From positions 1 through 11,957 of the forward strand of contig CAKPAV010000020.1 in the NCBI GenBank assembly GCA_934133115.1: DNA of 11,957 nucleotides. Direction: 5' to 3'. Position 1 is the first letter of the stretch. Each line of letters opens with the position of its first letter. The DNA comes from an uncultured Bacilli bacterium (GTDB lineage Bacteria > Bacillota_I > Bacilli_A > RFN20 > CAG-826). Position numbers and translations under genes: made by a program. Below are positions 1-6,695 of this stretch, one piece after another. Under the pieces are notes generated by a model. That model did not search any database and was not told the DNA's origin. It saw only the letters and a list, made by a program, of their open reading frames with translations.

Positions 1-303
1 GAATTAATCGTTCATGAACGTGTTACTGTTACTGCTGGCTGTGCTAAAGATGTCAAAAATTTAGCAGAAAAATTAGTCAGCAAAGCTAAAGTTGGCGATT
101 TACACAATCGTCGTTTAGCTGCTGCAGTTGTCCGCTCCGAGGTTTATTGTGATGCAGAAAAGAAAGTAACTGCTTTAGATAAGTTATTTAATGAAATTGG
201 TCCACGTTACAAAGATCGTAATGGTGGATACACAAGAGTATTGAAGCTTGTCCCACGTCGTGGTGACAATGCAGAAATGGCTATTGTTGAATTTGTAAAA
301 TAG
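1..303 (+). CDS. rplQ: 50S ribosomal protein L17, C-terminal part (5' end outside window)
   Basis: The first 100 codons in frame 1 encode the C-terminal part of ribosomal protein L17, a large-subunit protein near the peptide exit tunnel. Recognisable family segments are the repeated basic/Leu stretch containing LHNRRLAAAVVRSE, the conserved IGPRYKDRNGGYTRVLKL block, and the usual ending with RRGDNAEMAIVEFV followed by one Lys and TAG. Full-length L17 is about 115-130 residues, so only a short N-terminal piece is missing upstream. In Firmicutes rplQ normally closes the rpsM-rpsK-rpoA-rplQ operon, and the terminator directly after it fits that. Nothing in the visible part is truncated or odd. 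The identification is secure; the start is not in the window. Confidence 0.97.
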   Translation, partial: ELIVHERVTVTAGCAKDVKNLAEKLVSKAKVGDLHNRRLAAAVVRSEVYCDAEKKVTALDKLFNEIGPRYKDRNGGYTRVLKLVPRRGDNAEMAIVEFVK

Positions 304-320
304 TTTTTTATAATTTATTT

Positions 321-350
321 AGACTAACCATTTGGTTAGTCTTTTCTTTT
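321..350 (+). terminator. Rho-independent terminator of the rplQ operon
   Basis: A perfect 9-bp stem (AGACTAACC at 321-329 with GGTTAGTCT at 334-342) closes a 4-nt loop and is followed by a T-rich tract (TTTCTTTT). It starts 18 nt after the rplQ stop codon. It should end the alpha-operon transcript and separate it from tspO. Confidence 0.9.
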
Positions 351-383
351 ACCTTAAATCATATAATTATTTAGGAACATAAT

Positions 384-836
384 ATGAAAAAAATAAACAT
401 TGATTTGGTCTTTAATTTGCTTTTTCCATTATTAGTAAATTTTGTTATTTCTATGCTTTTAGGAGATTTTTCATCTTATTATAGTAATTTGAATAGTTTA
501 ATTTATGTACCATCGATTTTATTTCCGATTGTTTGGTCGATATTATATTTAATTATCGGATATGTTAGTTATAAATTAGATGAAGCAATGGATGTTAAGG
601 GAAGTAAAATATTTTATATTCAATTATTATTTAATGTCTTATGGACTCCTTTATTTTTTGGTTTACATCTACCAATAGTAAGTGCAATAGATATTTTAAT
701 ATTATTAGGATTATGCATTTATATGTTAATTTATTTATTTAAAAACAATAATAACTTAGCGTGTTTATGGATTCTATATGTTATTTGGCTAATTTTTGCG
801 ACTTTTTTAAACATAAGTATTGCTATACTAAATTAA
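384..836 (+). CDS. tspO: TspO/MBR family (tryptophan-rich sensory protein homologue)
   Basis: This 150-residue integral membrane protein belongs to the TspO/MBR (translocator protein, peripheral benzodiazepine receptor) family, whose members have five transmembrane helices and bind porphyrins or other tetrapyrroles. Family signatures are visible in order: the loop before helix 2 with PSILFPIVWSILYLIIGY (about residues 43-60), the YIQLLFNVLWTPLFFGL segment (about 78-94), and the closing segment with WLIFATFLNISIAILN (about 135-150). Five hydrophobic stretches fit the family and the length is typical. The ATG at 384 follows TTAGGAAC at a normal distance. A TATAAT at 362-367 is too close to the start for a comfortable leader and has no good -35, so I do not call a promoter. 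The gene is monocistronic, lying between two terminators. Its ligand here is unknown; haem or porphyrin handling is family knowledge only. Confidence 0.9.
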   Translation: MKKINIDLVFNLLFPLLVNFVISMLLGDFSSYYSNLNSLIYVPSILFPIVWSILYLIIGYVSYKLDEAMDVKGSKIFYIQLLFNVLWTPLFFGLHLPIVSAIDILILLGLCIYMLIYLFKNNNNLACLWILYVIWLIFATFLNISIAILN

Positions 837-857
837 ATGTAATAATGCTCAAGAATT

Positions 858-893
858 AGTGCTTTTCTTTGTTGTAGAACTAGCACTTTTTTT
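858..893 (+). terminator. Rho-independent terminator after tspO
   Basis: AGTGCT (858-863) pairs with AGCACT (882-887). Inside, TTCT pairs with AGAA around a TTGTTGT loop, and a run of seven T follows (887-893). It lies 22 nt after the tspO stop and isolates tspO from the hydrogenase operon. Confidence 0.8.
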
Positions 894-918
894 GTTGCTT
901 AAAGCACTTACAATGCCT

Positions 919-979
919 AAAATATGCAAAATTTAAAAAAATATCAAAATATGCAATAATATTTACAAAATGCAATATT
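919..979. repeat. ATGCAA-containing repeats and dyad over the hyd promoter (candidate operator)
   Basis: Three related copies lie immediately upstream of and within the hydrogenase promoter: AAAATATGCAAAAT (919-932), AAAATATGCAATAAT (946-960) and AAAATGCAATATT (967-979). The middle copy is part of a 6-bp dyad, AAATAT (947-952) with ATATTT (959-964), whose right arm overlaps the TTTACA -35 element. Clustered repeats over a -35 suggest a repressor or activator site. They do not match the Rex box as I know it (TTGTTAA-N4-TTAACAA or TTGTGAA-N4-TTCACAA). The region is very AT-rich, so chance similarity is possible. Confidence 0.4.
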
Positions 980-992
980 TTTATGTTATACT
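962..992 (+). promoter_or_regulatory. Promoter of hydCBA (extended -10)
   Basis: TATACT at 987-992 is preceded by TGT (984-986), giving an extended -10 element. TTTACA at 962-967 is a possible -35 with a long 19-bp spacer, which an extended -10 can tolerate. The start of transcription would fall near 999, leaving a leader of about 60 nt. The leader contains an AT-only hairpin, TTTATATA (1012-1019) with TATATAAA (1025-1032), just before the AGGAGG at 1045-1050. Confidence 0.6.
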
Positions 993-1062
993 AAAAAGGT
1001 ATTTTATAGTATTTATATAGGTTTTATATAAATGTCTTATTACTAGGAGGATTTTTTAAAAT

Positions 1063-1551
1063 ATGGCAAAATTGAGTTCAGCCGCTTGCAAAAGGGTTGA
1101 AGAAATCATCGCTGAGTATAAGAATGAAAATACACCATTAATGATGATCTTGAGTCAGGTTCAAAAAGAATATGGCTATATTCCTTTTGAAGTTCAAGAA
1201 ATCGTATCTGAAAAATTAGGTATACCTGTTTCAGAAATATATGGTGTAGTTACTTTTTACTCATTTTTTTCTTTGAAACCTAAAGGCAAATTTGTTATTG
1301 GAGTTTGTTTAGGAACTGCATGTTACGTTAAAGGTGCACAACAAATATGTGACAAGTTTTCCGAACTTTTAGGTATTAAACCTGGAGAAACAACTGAAGA
1401 TGGATTATTTACTATTGATGCCTTACGTTGCATTGGAGCATGTGGTATTGCCCCAGCAGTAAGCATTAATGGAAAAGTATATCCTAAGATGTCAGTTAAT
1501 CAAGTACAACAAGTAATCAATGAATATCGTAAGTTAGGAGGAGAAGCATAA
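1063..1551 (+). CDS. hydC: NAD-linked trimeric [FeFe] hydrogenase, NuoE-like subunit (HydC)
   Basis: This 162-residue protein is the small NuoE/24-kDa-like subunit with a thioredoxin-fold [2Fe-2S] cluster (N1a type). The four cluster cysteines are visible as Cys82 and Cys87 in CLGTAC and Cys123 and Cys127 in CIGAC. An N-terminal helical region precedes them, including the typical YGYIPFEVQEIVSEKLG and VYGVVTFYSFF-like segments (here IYGVVTFYSFFSL). The length matches HydC of Thermotoga maritima (about 160 residues). A strong AGGAGG lies 12 nt before ATG 1063. The stop overlaps the start of hydB by one base (TAATG), which suggests translational coupling. As neighbour of a NuoF-like gene and an H-cluster gene it belongs to a soluble cytoplasmic hydrogenase, not to respiratory complex I. 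HndA of NADP-reducing hydrogenases is the closest alternative name. Confidence 0.93.
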   Translation: MAKLSSAACKRVEEIIAEYKNENTPLMMILSQVQKEYGYIPFEVQEIVSEKLGIPVSEIYGVVTFYSFFSLKPKGKFVIGVCLGTACYVKGAQQICDKFSELLGIKPGETTEDGLFTIDALRCIGACGIAPAVSINGKVYPKMSVNQVQQVINEYRKLGGEA

Positions 1552-3416
1552 TGATTAAAACAGAGCAAGAATTAAAAGATAAAATTGCTAAATGCACTCA
1601 CTGCTTAGATATTAAATTTAGTGGAGAAAACGGAAAACGCGCTATTGTGGTTTGTGGTGGCACGGGCTGTTTATCTTCGCACTCCGATGAAATTAAAAAT
1701 CGATTAGAAGAATTAATTAAAGAACATAATTTAGAAGATAAAGTAACGGTTAACCAAGTTGGTTGTTTTGGTTTCTGCTCTCAAGGACCATTTGTTAAAA
1801 TTTTCCCAGAAGATACTTTATATCATATGGTTAAAGTAGAAGACTGTGAAGAAATTATTGAAAAAGATATCATGGGTAAAGAAGTAATCGATCGTTTATT
1901 AATTACTGATCCACATACCCATCAAAAAGTCGCTAAACAAGATGACTTGAATTTCTATAAAAAACAAGTACGAATTGCTTTACATGGTTGTGGCGTTATT
2001 AATCCAGAAGATATTAATGAAGGATTAGGCTATGGCGCTTTCCAAGGCTTAGCACGTGCTTTAAAAATGGATAGACAAGAAGTAATTAATGAAATACTTG
2101 CTTCTGGATTACGCGGTCGTGGTGGTGGCGGATTCCCAACAGGAAGAAAATGGCAATTTGCTTATAACCAAGATAGCGAAGAAAAGTATGTTGTATGTAA
2201 TGGTGATGAAGGCGACCCAGGTGCCTTTATGGATCGTTCAATCTTAGAAGGTAATCCATTAGCGGTTATTGAAGGTATGATGATTGCGGGCTACGCAATT
2301 GGAGCAAAGAATGGCTATTTCTATGTTCGTGCAGAATATCCAATCGCTGTACATCGTTTGACTGTCGCTATTAAAGAAGCTGAAGAATTAGGATTACTTG
2401 GTGATAATATTTTAGGGACAAACTTCTCATTTAGAGTTCATTTAAGATTAGGAGCTGGTGCTTTCGTTTGTGGCGAAGAAACAGCCTTATTAAACTCAAT
2501 TCAAGGACAACGTGGAATGCCTCGTCCTCGTCCTCCATTCCCTGCTGTAAAAGGATTATGGGATAAACCAACTATTGTTAATAACGTTGAAACTTTAGCT
2601 TGTGTTCCTTATATTATTCGTGAAGGCGTTAAAGAATTTACTAAGTATGGCACAGAAAAGTCTAAAGGTACAAAAGTATTTGCCTTAGGTGGAAAAATTA
2701 ATAATGTTGGATTAGTAGAAATTCCAATGGGAACCACACTTCGTGAATTAATTTATGATATTGGTGGCGGTATCCCAAATGATAAAAAATTTAAAGCTAT
2801 TCAAACTGGTGGTCCATCAGGAGGATGTTTGACAAGCGAATATTTAGATACTCCAATCGACTTTGATAACTTAGTTGCTCTTGGCTCAATGATGGGTTCA
2901 GGCGGTGCAATTGTTATGGATGAAGATAACTGTATGGTCGATGTAGCTAAATTCTATATGGAATTTATTTGTGATGAATCATGTGGTAAGTGTTCACCAT
3001 GTCGTATTGGTACAAAGAGAATGTTAGAATTATTAACTAAGATTACTAATGGACAAGGAACACTAGAAGATATTGATCGTCTAGAAGAATTAGGAAGAGC
3101 AACACAAGCAGGTTCATTATGTGCTTTAGGCCAAACTGCTGCTAATCCAATTATTTCAACAATGAGCCACTTCAAAGATGAATATATTGCTCACGTAGTG
3201 GATAAAAAATGTCCAGCAAAAGTATGTAAAAAACTTATGGAATATTATATTAAACCAGAAGTTTGTAAGAAATGTAGTAAATGTGCACGTGGATGTCCAG
3301 TTAACGCTATTCATGGCGAAATTGGCAAAACCCCATATGTCATTGATTCTGCTAAATGTATTAAATGTGGTATGTGTATAAGTGCATGTCCATTTAAAGC
3401 AATTATAAAGAAATAG
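1551..3416 (+). CDS. hydB: NAD-linked trimeric [FeFe] hydrogenase, NuoF-like flavin subunit (HydB)
   Basis: This 621-residue protein is the FMN- and NAD(H)-binding subunit. Domains run in this order. An N-terminal thioredoxin-like [2Fe-2S] domain has Cys35, Cys40, Cys72 and Cys76. A NuoF core has the glycine-rich GLRGRGGGGFPTGRKW (residues 186-201, FMN/NADH site) and NGDEGDPGAFMDR (from 217). An SLBB-type segment follows. The NADH_4Fe-4S domain has CGKCSPC (Cys478, 481, 484) plus Cys524. A C-terminal two-cluster ferredoxin has Cys572, 575, 578, 582 and Cys603, 606, 609, 613. The length matches T. maritima HydB (about 626). The ATG overlaps the hydC stop and is preceded by AGGAGG inside hydC. 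In characterised homologues this subunit exchanges electrons between NADH, ferredoxin and HydA, with flavin as the bifurcation site. All expected ligands are present. Bifurcating versus simple NADH-dependent activity cannot be told from this alone. Confidence 0.95.
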   Translation: MIKTEQELKDKIAKCTHCLDIKFSGENGKRAIVVCGGTGCLSSHSDEIKNRLEELIKEHNLEDKVTVNQVGCFGFCSQGPFVKIFPEDTLYHMVKVEDCEEIIEKDIMGKEVIDRLLITDPHTHQKVAKQDDLNFYKKQVRIALHGCGVINPEDINEGLGYGAFQGLARALKMDRQEVINEILASGLRGRGGGGFPTGRKWQFAYNQDSEEKYVVCNGDEGDPGAFMDRSILEGNPLAVIEGMMIAGYAIGAKNGYFYVRAEYPIAVHRLTVAIKEAEELGLLGDNILGTNFSFRVHLRLGAGAFVCGEETALLNSIQGQRGMPRPRPPFPAVKGLWDKPTIVNNVETLACVPYIIREGVKEFTKYGTEKSKGTKVFALGGKINNVGLVEIPMGTTLRELIYDIGGGIPNDKKFKAIQTGGPSGGCLTSEYLDTPIDFDNLVALGSMMGSGGAIVMDEDNCMVDVAKFYMEFICDESCGKCSPCRIGTKRMLELLTKITNGQGTLEDIDRLEELGRATQAGSLCALGQTAANPIISTMSHFKDEYIAHVVDKKCPAKVCKKLMEYYIKPEVCKKCSKCARGCPVNAIHGEIGKTPYVIDSAKCIKCGMCISACPFKAIIKK

Positions 3417-3427
3417 GGGTGAAAAAG

Positions 3428-5200
3428 ATGGAAAAAGTAAATATTAAAATTGAAGGTCACTCTTATCAAGTTGATGCTGGTTTAACTATTTTAGAAGCTG
3501 CAAAAGAGTGTGGATATACAATTCCTACTTTATGTGCTTTTAATCATGGCGAATGCTCTAGGGGATCATGTCGAGTTTGTTTAGTAGAAGTTAAAGGAGC
3601 AAGAGGTTTAGTTGCTTCTTGTGTATATCCAGTTAATGAAGGAATGGAAATCATTATTTCTTCTCCAAAAGCCGTTAGTGCACGTAGAACTAGTGTGGAA
3701 TTATTATTATCCAATCACTCAAAAAACTGTCAACAATGCACTAAAAATGAGTATTGTGAATTATTAAATGTTGCTAAAATTACTGGTGCTAGAGACAACA
3801 TGTATGAAGGAAGCAAAACACCAGTTACTATTGATGAATTAACTCCATCTATCATTCGTGATACATCTAAATGTGTATTATGTGGTAGATGTGTGGAAAG
3901 ATGTAAAAATGCACAAGGAATTGGTATTTTAGGATTTGAAAATCGTGGCTTTAAAACTATTGTAGCGCCAGCTTATAATCGTTCAATGAAAAACTCACCT
4001 TGTATTTTATGTGGACAATGTGTTAATGTTTGCCCTACTGGTGCTTTAATGGAAAAAAGCGAAATTGATAAACTTGATCAAGCCAAAAAAGAAGGCAAAT
4101 ATATTGTCGTACAAACCGCTCCAGCAGTGCGCGCTGCTTTAGGTGAAGAATTTGGTATGCCAATTGGAACTTCAGTTACTGGTAAAATGGTCGCTGCTTT
4201 AAAACGTTTAGGATTTGATAAGGTTTATGATACGAACTTTGCTGCAGATTTAACAATTATGGAAGAGGCCACTGAATTAGTACATCGTATTAAAGAAGGT
4301 GGACAACTTCCAATGATTACCTCATGTTCACCAGGTTGGGTGAATTATGCAGAATATTTCTATGGTGATTTATTAGGACACTTATCAAGTTGCAAATCTC
4401 CTCATGAAATGGAAGGGGCAATAATTAAATCTTATTTTGCCGAGAAAAAAGGGTTAGATCCAAAAAATATCTTTGTTGTATCAATTATGCCTTGTACTGC
4501 TAAAAAATATGAAAAAGAACGTCCAGAAAATGCTTCTAAGAAAGGTTTAAAAGATGTAGATTGTGTCTTAACCACACGTGAATTAGCAAGATTAATTAAA
4601 AGATCTGGTATTGATTTTAGAAGATTACCAGATGAAGAATTTGATCAAGACTTGTTAGGCGAATATACCGGCGCAGGAGTTATATTTGGTGTAACGGGTG
4701 GTGTTATGGAAGCAGCTTTAAGAACAGCATACTTCACAATTACTGGTAAAGAACATGATTTAATTACATTTAAAGAAGTTCGTGGCTTTGATGGCCTAAA
4801 AGAAGCGGAAATTGATTTAAATGGAACAAAAATTAAGGTAGCTGTTGCTCATGGCATGAAAAATGCTAAACCATTATTAGATGATATTCGTGCAGGTAAA
4901 TCACCATATACATTTATTGAAATTATGGGATGTCCAGGCGGATGTATCAATGGTGGTGGACAACCATTTGTTAAACCATGCTTCTTACCAAATGAAGATG
5001 CTAATATATTAGATACATATAAGGAAAAACGTGCAAAAGTGCTATATTCTGAAGATGAAAAGCAAGTATTAAGACAATCTCATCGCAATACTCAAATTCA
5101 ACAACTTTATAAAGATTATTTAGGTGAACCAAATAGTCATAAAGCACATGAATTATTGCATACTTCATATCATGCAAGAGAGCGTTATCCAGAAAAATAA
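3428..5200 (+). CDS. hydA: NAD-linked trimeric [FeFe] hydrogenase, H-cluster catalytic subunit (HydA)
   Basis: This 590-residue cytoplasmic protein reduces protons or oxidises H2. Domains in order: a plant-type [2Fe-2S] domain (Cys36, 48, 51, 65); the His/Cys3 [4Fe-4S] site (His97, Cys101, 104, 110); a two-[4Fe-4S] ferredoxin domain (Cys149, 152, 155, 159 and Cys192, 195, 198, 202); the H-cluster domain with L1 TSCSPGW (298-304), L2 MPCTAKKYE (from 354) and L3 EIMGCPGGCINGGGQP (498-513); and the small-subunit tail ending in LLHTSYHARERYPEK. This is the modular M3 layout of HydABC hydrogenases. The C-terminal extra [2Fe-2S] domain of T. maritima HydA is absent. I chose ATG 3428 because AGGGGTG (3414-3420) sits 7 nt before it; an in-frame GTG at 3419 lies inside that ribosome binding site. 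Oddity: Ser301 replaces the second Cys of the classic TSCCPxW motif (see findings). Confidence 0.95.
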   Translation: MEKVNIKIEGHSYQVDAGLTILEAAKECGYTIPTLCAFNHGECSRGSCRVCLVEVKGARGLVASCVYPVNEGMEIIISSPKAVSARRTSVELLLSNHSKNCQQCTKNEYCELLNVAKITGARDNMYEGSKTPVTIDELTPSIIRDTSKCVLCGRCVERCKNAQGIGILGFENRGFKTIVAPAYNRSMKNSPCILCGQCVNVCPTGALMEKSEIDKLDQAKKEGKYIVVQTAPAVRAALGEEFGMPIGTSVTGKMVAALKRLGFDKVYDTNFAADLTIMEEATELVHRIKEGGQLPMITSCSPGWVNYAEYFYGDLLGHLSSCKSPHEMEGAIIKSYFAEKKGLDPKNIFVVSIMPCTAKKYEKERPENASKKGLKDVDCVLTTRELARLIKRSGIDFRRLPDEEFDQDLLGEYTGAGVIFGVTGGVMEAALRTAYFTITGKEHDLITFKEVRGFDGLKEAEIDLNGTKIKVAVAHGMKNAKPLLDDIRAGKSPYTFIEIMGCPGGCINGGGQPFVKPCFLPNEDANILDTYKEKRAKVLYSEDEKQVLRQSHRNTQIQQLYKDYLGEPNSHKAHELLHTSYHARERYPEK

Positions 5201-5216
5201 ATCTTAATTTAGATAG

Positions 5217-5246
5217 AAACGATGCCAAAAAAGGCATCGTTTTTTT
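5217..5246 (+). terminator. Rho-independent terminator of hydCBA
   Basis: AAACGATGCC (5217-5226) pairs perfectly with GGCATCGTTT (5233-5242) around an A6 loop, and the T-run extends to 5246. It begins 16 nt after the hydA stop and closes the hydrogenase unit. Confidence 0.95.
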
Positions 5247-5315
5247 ATGCAAATAATATATATTATTTGAAAATTAAGGAGTTGAAGCAAAATGCTTTTT
5301 ATTAACAAAAGATAA

Positions 5316-5324
5316 TGCTATAAT
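5316..5324 (+). promoter_or_regulatory. Extended -10 promoter of cysS
   Basis: TGCTATAAT is a consensus TATAAT (5319-5324) with an upstream TG extension. No good -35 lies at 16-18 bp; only T-rich sequence is there. Transcription would start near 5331, close to the AAGGCGGGG ribosome binding region (5332-5340) of cysS, so the leader is short. Confidence 0.6.
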
Positions 5325-5348
5325 ATTTATTAAGGCGGGGATTATTTT

Positions 5349-6686
5349 ATGGAAGTTAAAATTTATAATTCTTTAACTAATAAAATTGAAGTATTTAAAC
5401 CAATACACAAAAACGAAGTTAATATGTATGTTTGTGGACCAACTGTTTATAATTATGTGCATATAGGTAATATGCGCCCAGTAGTGGTATTTGATACATT
5501 TAGAAAATTTCTTACTTATATTGGTTATGACGTCAAGTATGTTAGTAATTACACAGATGTAGATGATAAAATAATCAAACGTGCCCAAGAATTAAATAAG
5601 CCAGAATCAGAAATAACTGAATTTTACATTAAAGCTTTCGAAGATGATTTGCATAATATTAATGCTTTAAAGCCAGATGTAACTCCAAGAGTTACTGAGT
5701 ATATGTCGCAAATAATTGCGTTCATTGATCAACTTGTAAAGACTGATTATGCATATGATATTGATGGTGATGTATATTTCCGTGTAGAGAAAATTAAAGA
5801 TTATGGCAAATTATCCAACACAAAAATCGACGATTTATTAGTTGGCGCTAGAATTGATGAAAATTCTAAAAAAGAATCACCATTAGACTTTACTTTATGG
5901 AAGAAAACAAATGTAGGTATCAATTGGGATTCGCCTTGGTCAAAAGGAAGACCAGGTTGGCATACAGAATGTGTTGTGATGATTAATTCAATATTCCCTG
6001 GTGGCCTTATAGATATTCATGGAGGAGGCTTTGATTTAAAGTTTCCGCACCATGAAAACGAAATTGCCCAATCAGAAGCATATAATAAATGTTCCTTAGC
6101 TAATTATTGGATGCATAATGGATTTATTAATATTAATAATGAAAAAATGTCTAAATCGCTAGGAAATGTTATTACCGCTCATGATGCATTAAGCCAATAT
6201 GGCGGCAATAATGTTAGATTGCTTTTGATTTCCACTCATTATCGTGCACCAGTTAATTTTTCTTATGATTTGTTAATAGCAGGTAATAATGAAATTACAA
6301 AAATGAGTAATATTATGCGTCAATTAGCAGTTAAATTACAGGAATTTGATGTTCCTTTTACTAATGGCAAATCAAGATTTATTGAACCATTTTTAAATGC
6401 TTTAGCGGATGATTTAAACACCTCTAATGCCTTAAGCGAATTGCATAATGTTATTAAACTAGCTAATCAATCATTAAGAAAAAAAGATGTGGATTTGTCA
6501 GAAATTAATGATTTATTTTCCACACTTAAAGATGAATTTTACATATTAGGTATTAATATTGAATATCCTATTTTATCTAGTGAAGACAAGGAACTTTTAA
6601 GTGAATATAACTTAGCAAAAGCAAATAAAGATTTTGCTAAAAGTGATGAACTACGAAAAAAATTAATAGATAAAAGGATATTATAA
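5349..6686 (+). CDS. cysS: Cysteinyl-tRNA synthetase, short C-terminus
   Basis: This is a class I aminoacyl-tRNA synthetase that charges tRNA-Cys. The signature CGPTVYNYVHIGN (Cys29 to Asn41) contains the HIGH-type motif (HIGN, 38-41). KMSKS is at 266-270. The active-site zinc ligands are recognisable as Cys29, Cys208 in WHTEC, and His234 and Glu238 in FPHHENE. The helical C-terminal region follows, with the conserved DDLNTSNAL segment. At 445 residues it is shorter than the E. coli (461) and B. subtilis (466) enzymes. It stops at LRKKLIDKRIL and lacks the usual end resembling LEDTPQGTRWKR. TAA follows directly and its last bases form part of the ribosome binding site of the next gene. The start is ATG 5349, after AAGGCGGGG. 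It is the first gene of a close-packed group ending at 8855. Confidence 0.96.
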   Translation: MEVKIYNSLTNKIEVFKPIHKNEVNMYVCGPTVYNYVHIGNMRPVVVFDTFRKFLTYIGYDVKYVSNYTDVDDKIIKRAQELNKPESEITEFYIKAFEDDLHNINALKPDVTPRVTEYMSQIIAFIDQLVKTDYAYDIDGDVYFRVEKIKDYGKLSNTKIDDLLVGARIDENSKKESPLDFTLWKKTNVGINWDSPWSKGRPGWHTECVVMINSIFPGGLIDIHGGGFDLKFPHHENEIAQSEAYNKCSLANYWMHNGFININNEKMSKSLGNVITAHDALSQYGGNNVRLLLISTHYRAPVNFSYDLLIAGNNEITKMSNIMRQLAVKLQEFDVPFTNGKSRFIEPFLNALADDLNTSNALSELHNVIKLANQSLRKKDVDLSEINDLFSTLKDEFYILGINIEYPILSSEDKELLSEYNLAKANKDFAKSDELRKKLIDKRIL

Positions 6687-6695
6687 GGAGGACTT

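Noticed and set aside
287..314. Promoter-like TTGAAT and TATAAT (16-bp spacing) at the end of rplQ
   Set aside because: A strong terminator at 321-350 lies directly downstream, so it could not easily serve tspO; the match is expected in such AT-rich DNA.
1001..1062. Possible riboswitch in the hydC leader
   Set aside because: The leader is only about 60 nt and contains a simple A/T hairpin (1012-1032). No conserved riboswitch core can be seen.
2954..3175. Open frame on the minus strand inside hydB
   Set aside because: It is fully contained in the well-conserved NADH_4Fe-4S region of hydB and resembles no protein family; it is a shadow of the real gene.
1063..3416. Reading hydC and hydB as nuoE and nuoF of respiratory complex I
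   Set aside because: The next gene has all H-cluster motifs and no membrane Nuo subunits are present. HydB also has the N-terminal [2Fe-2S] and C-terminal double-cluster ferredoxin domains found in hydrogenase subunits.
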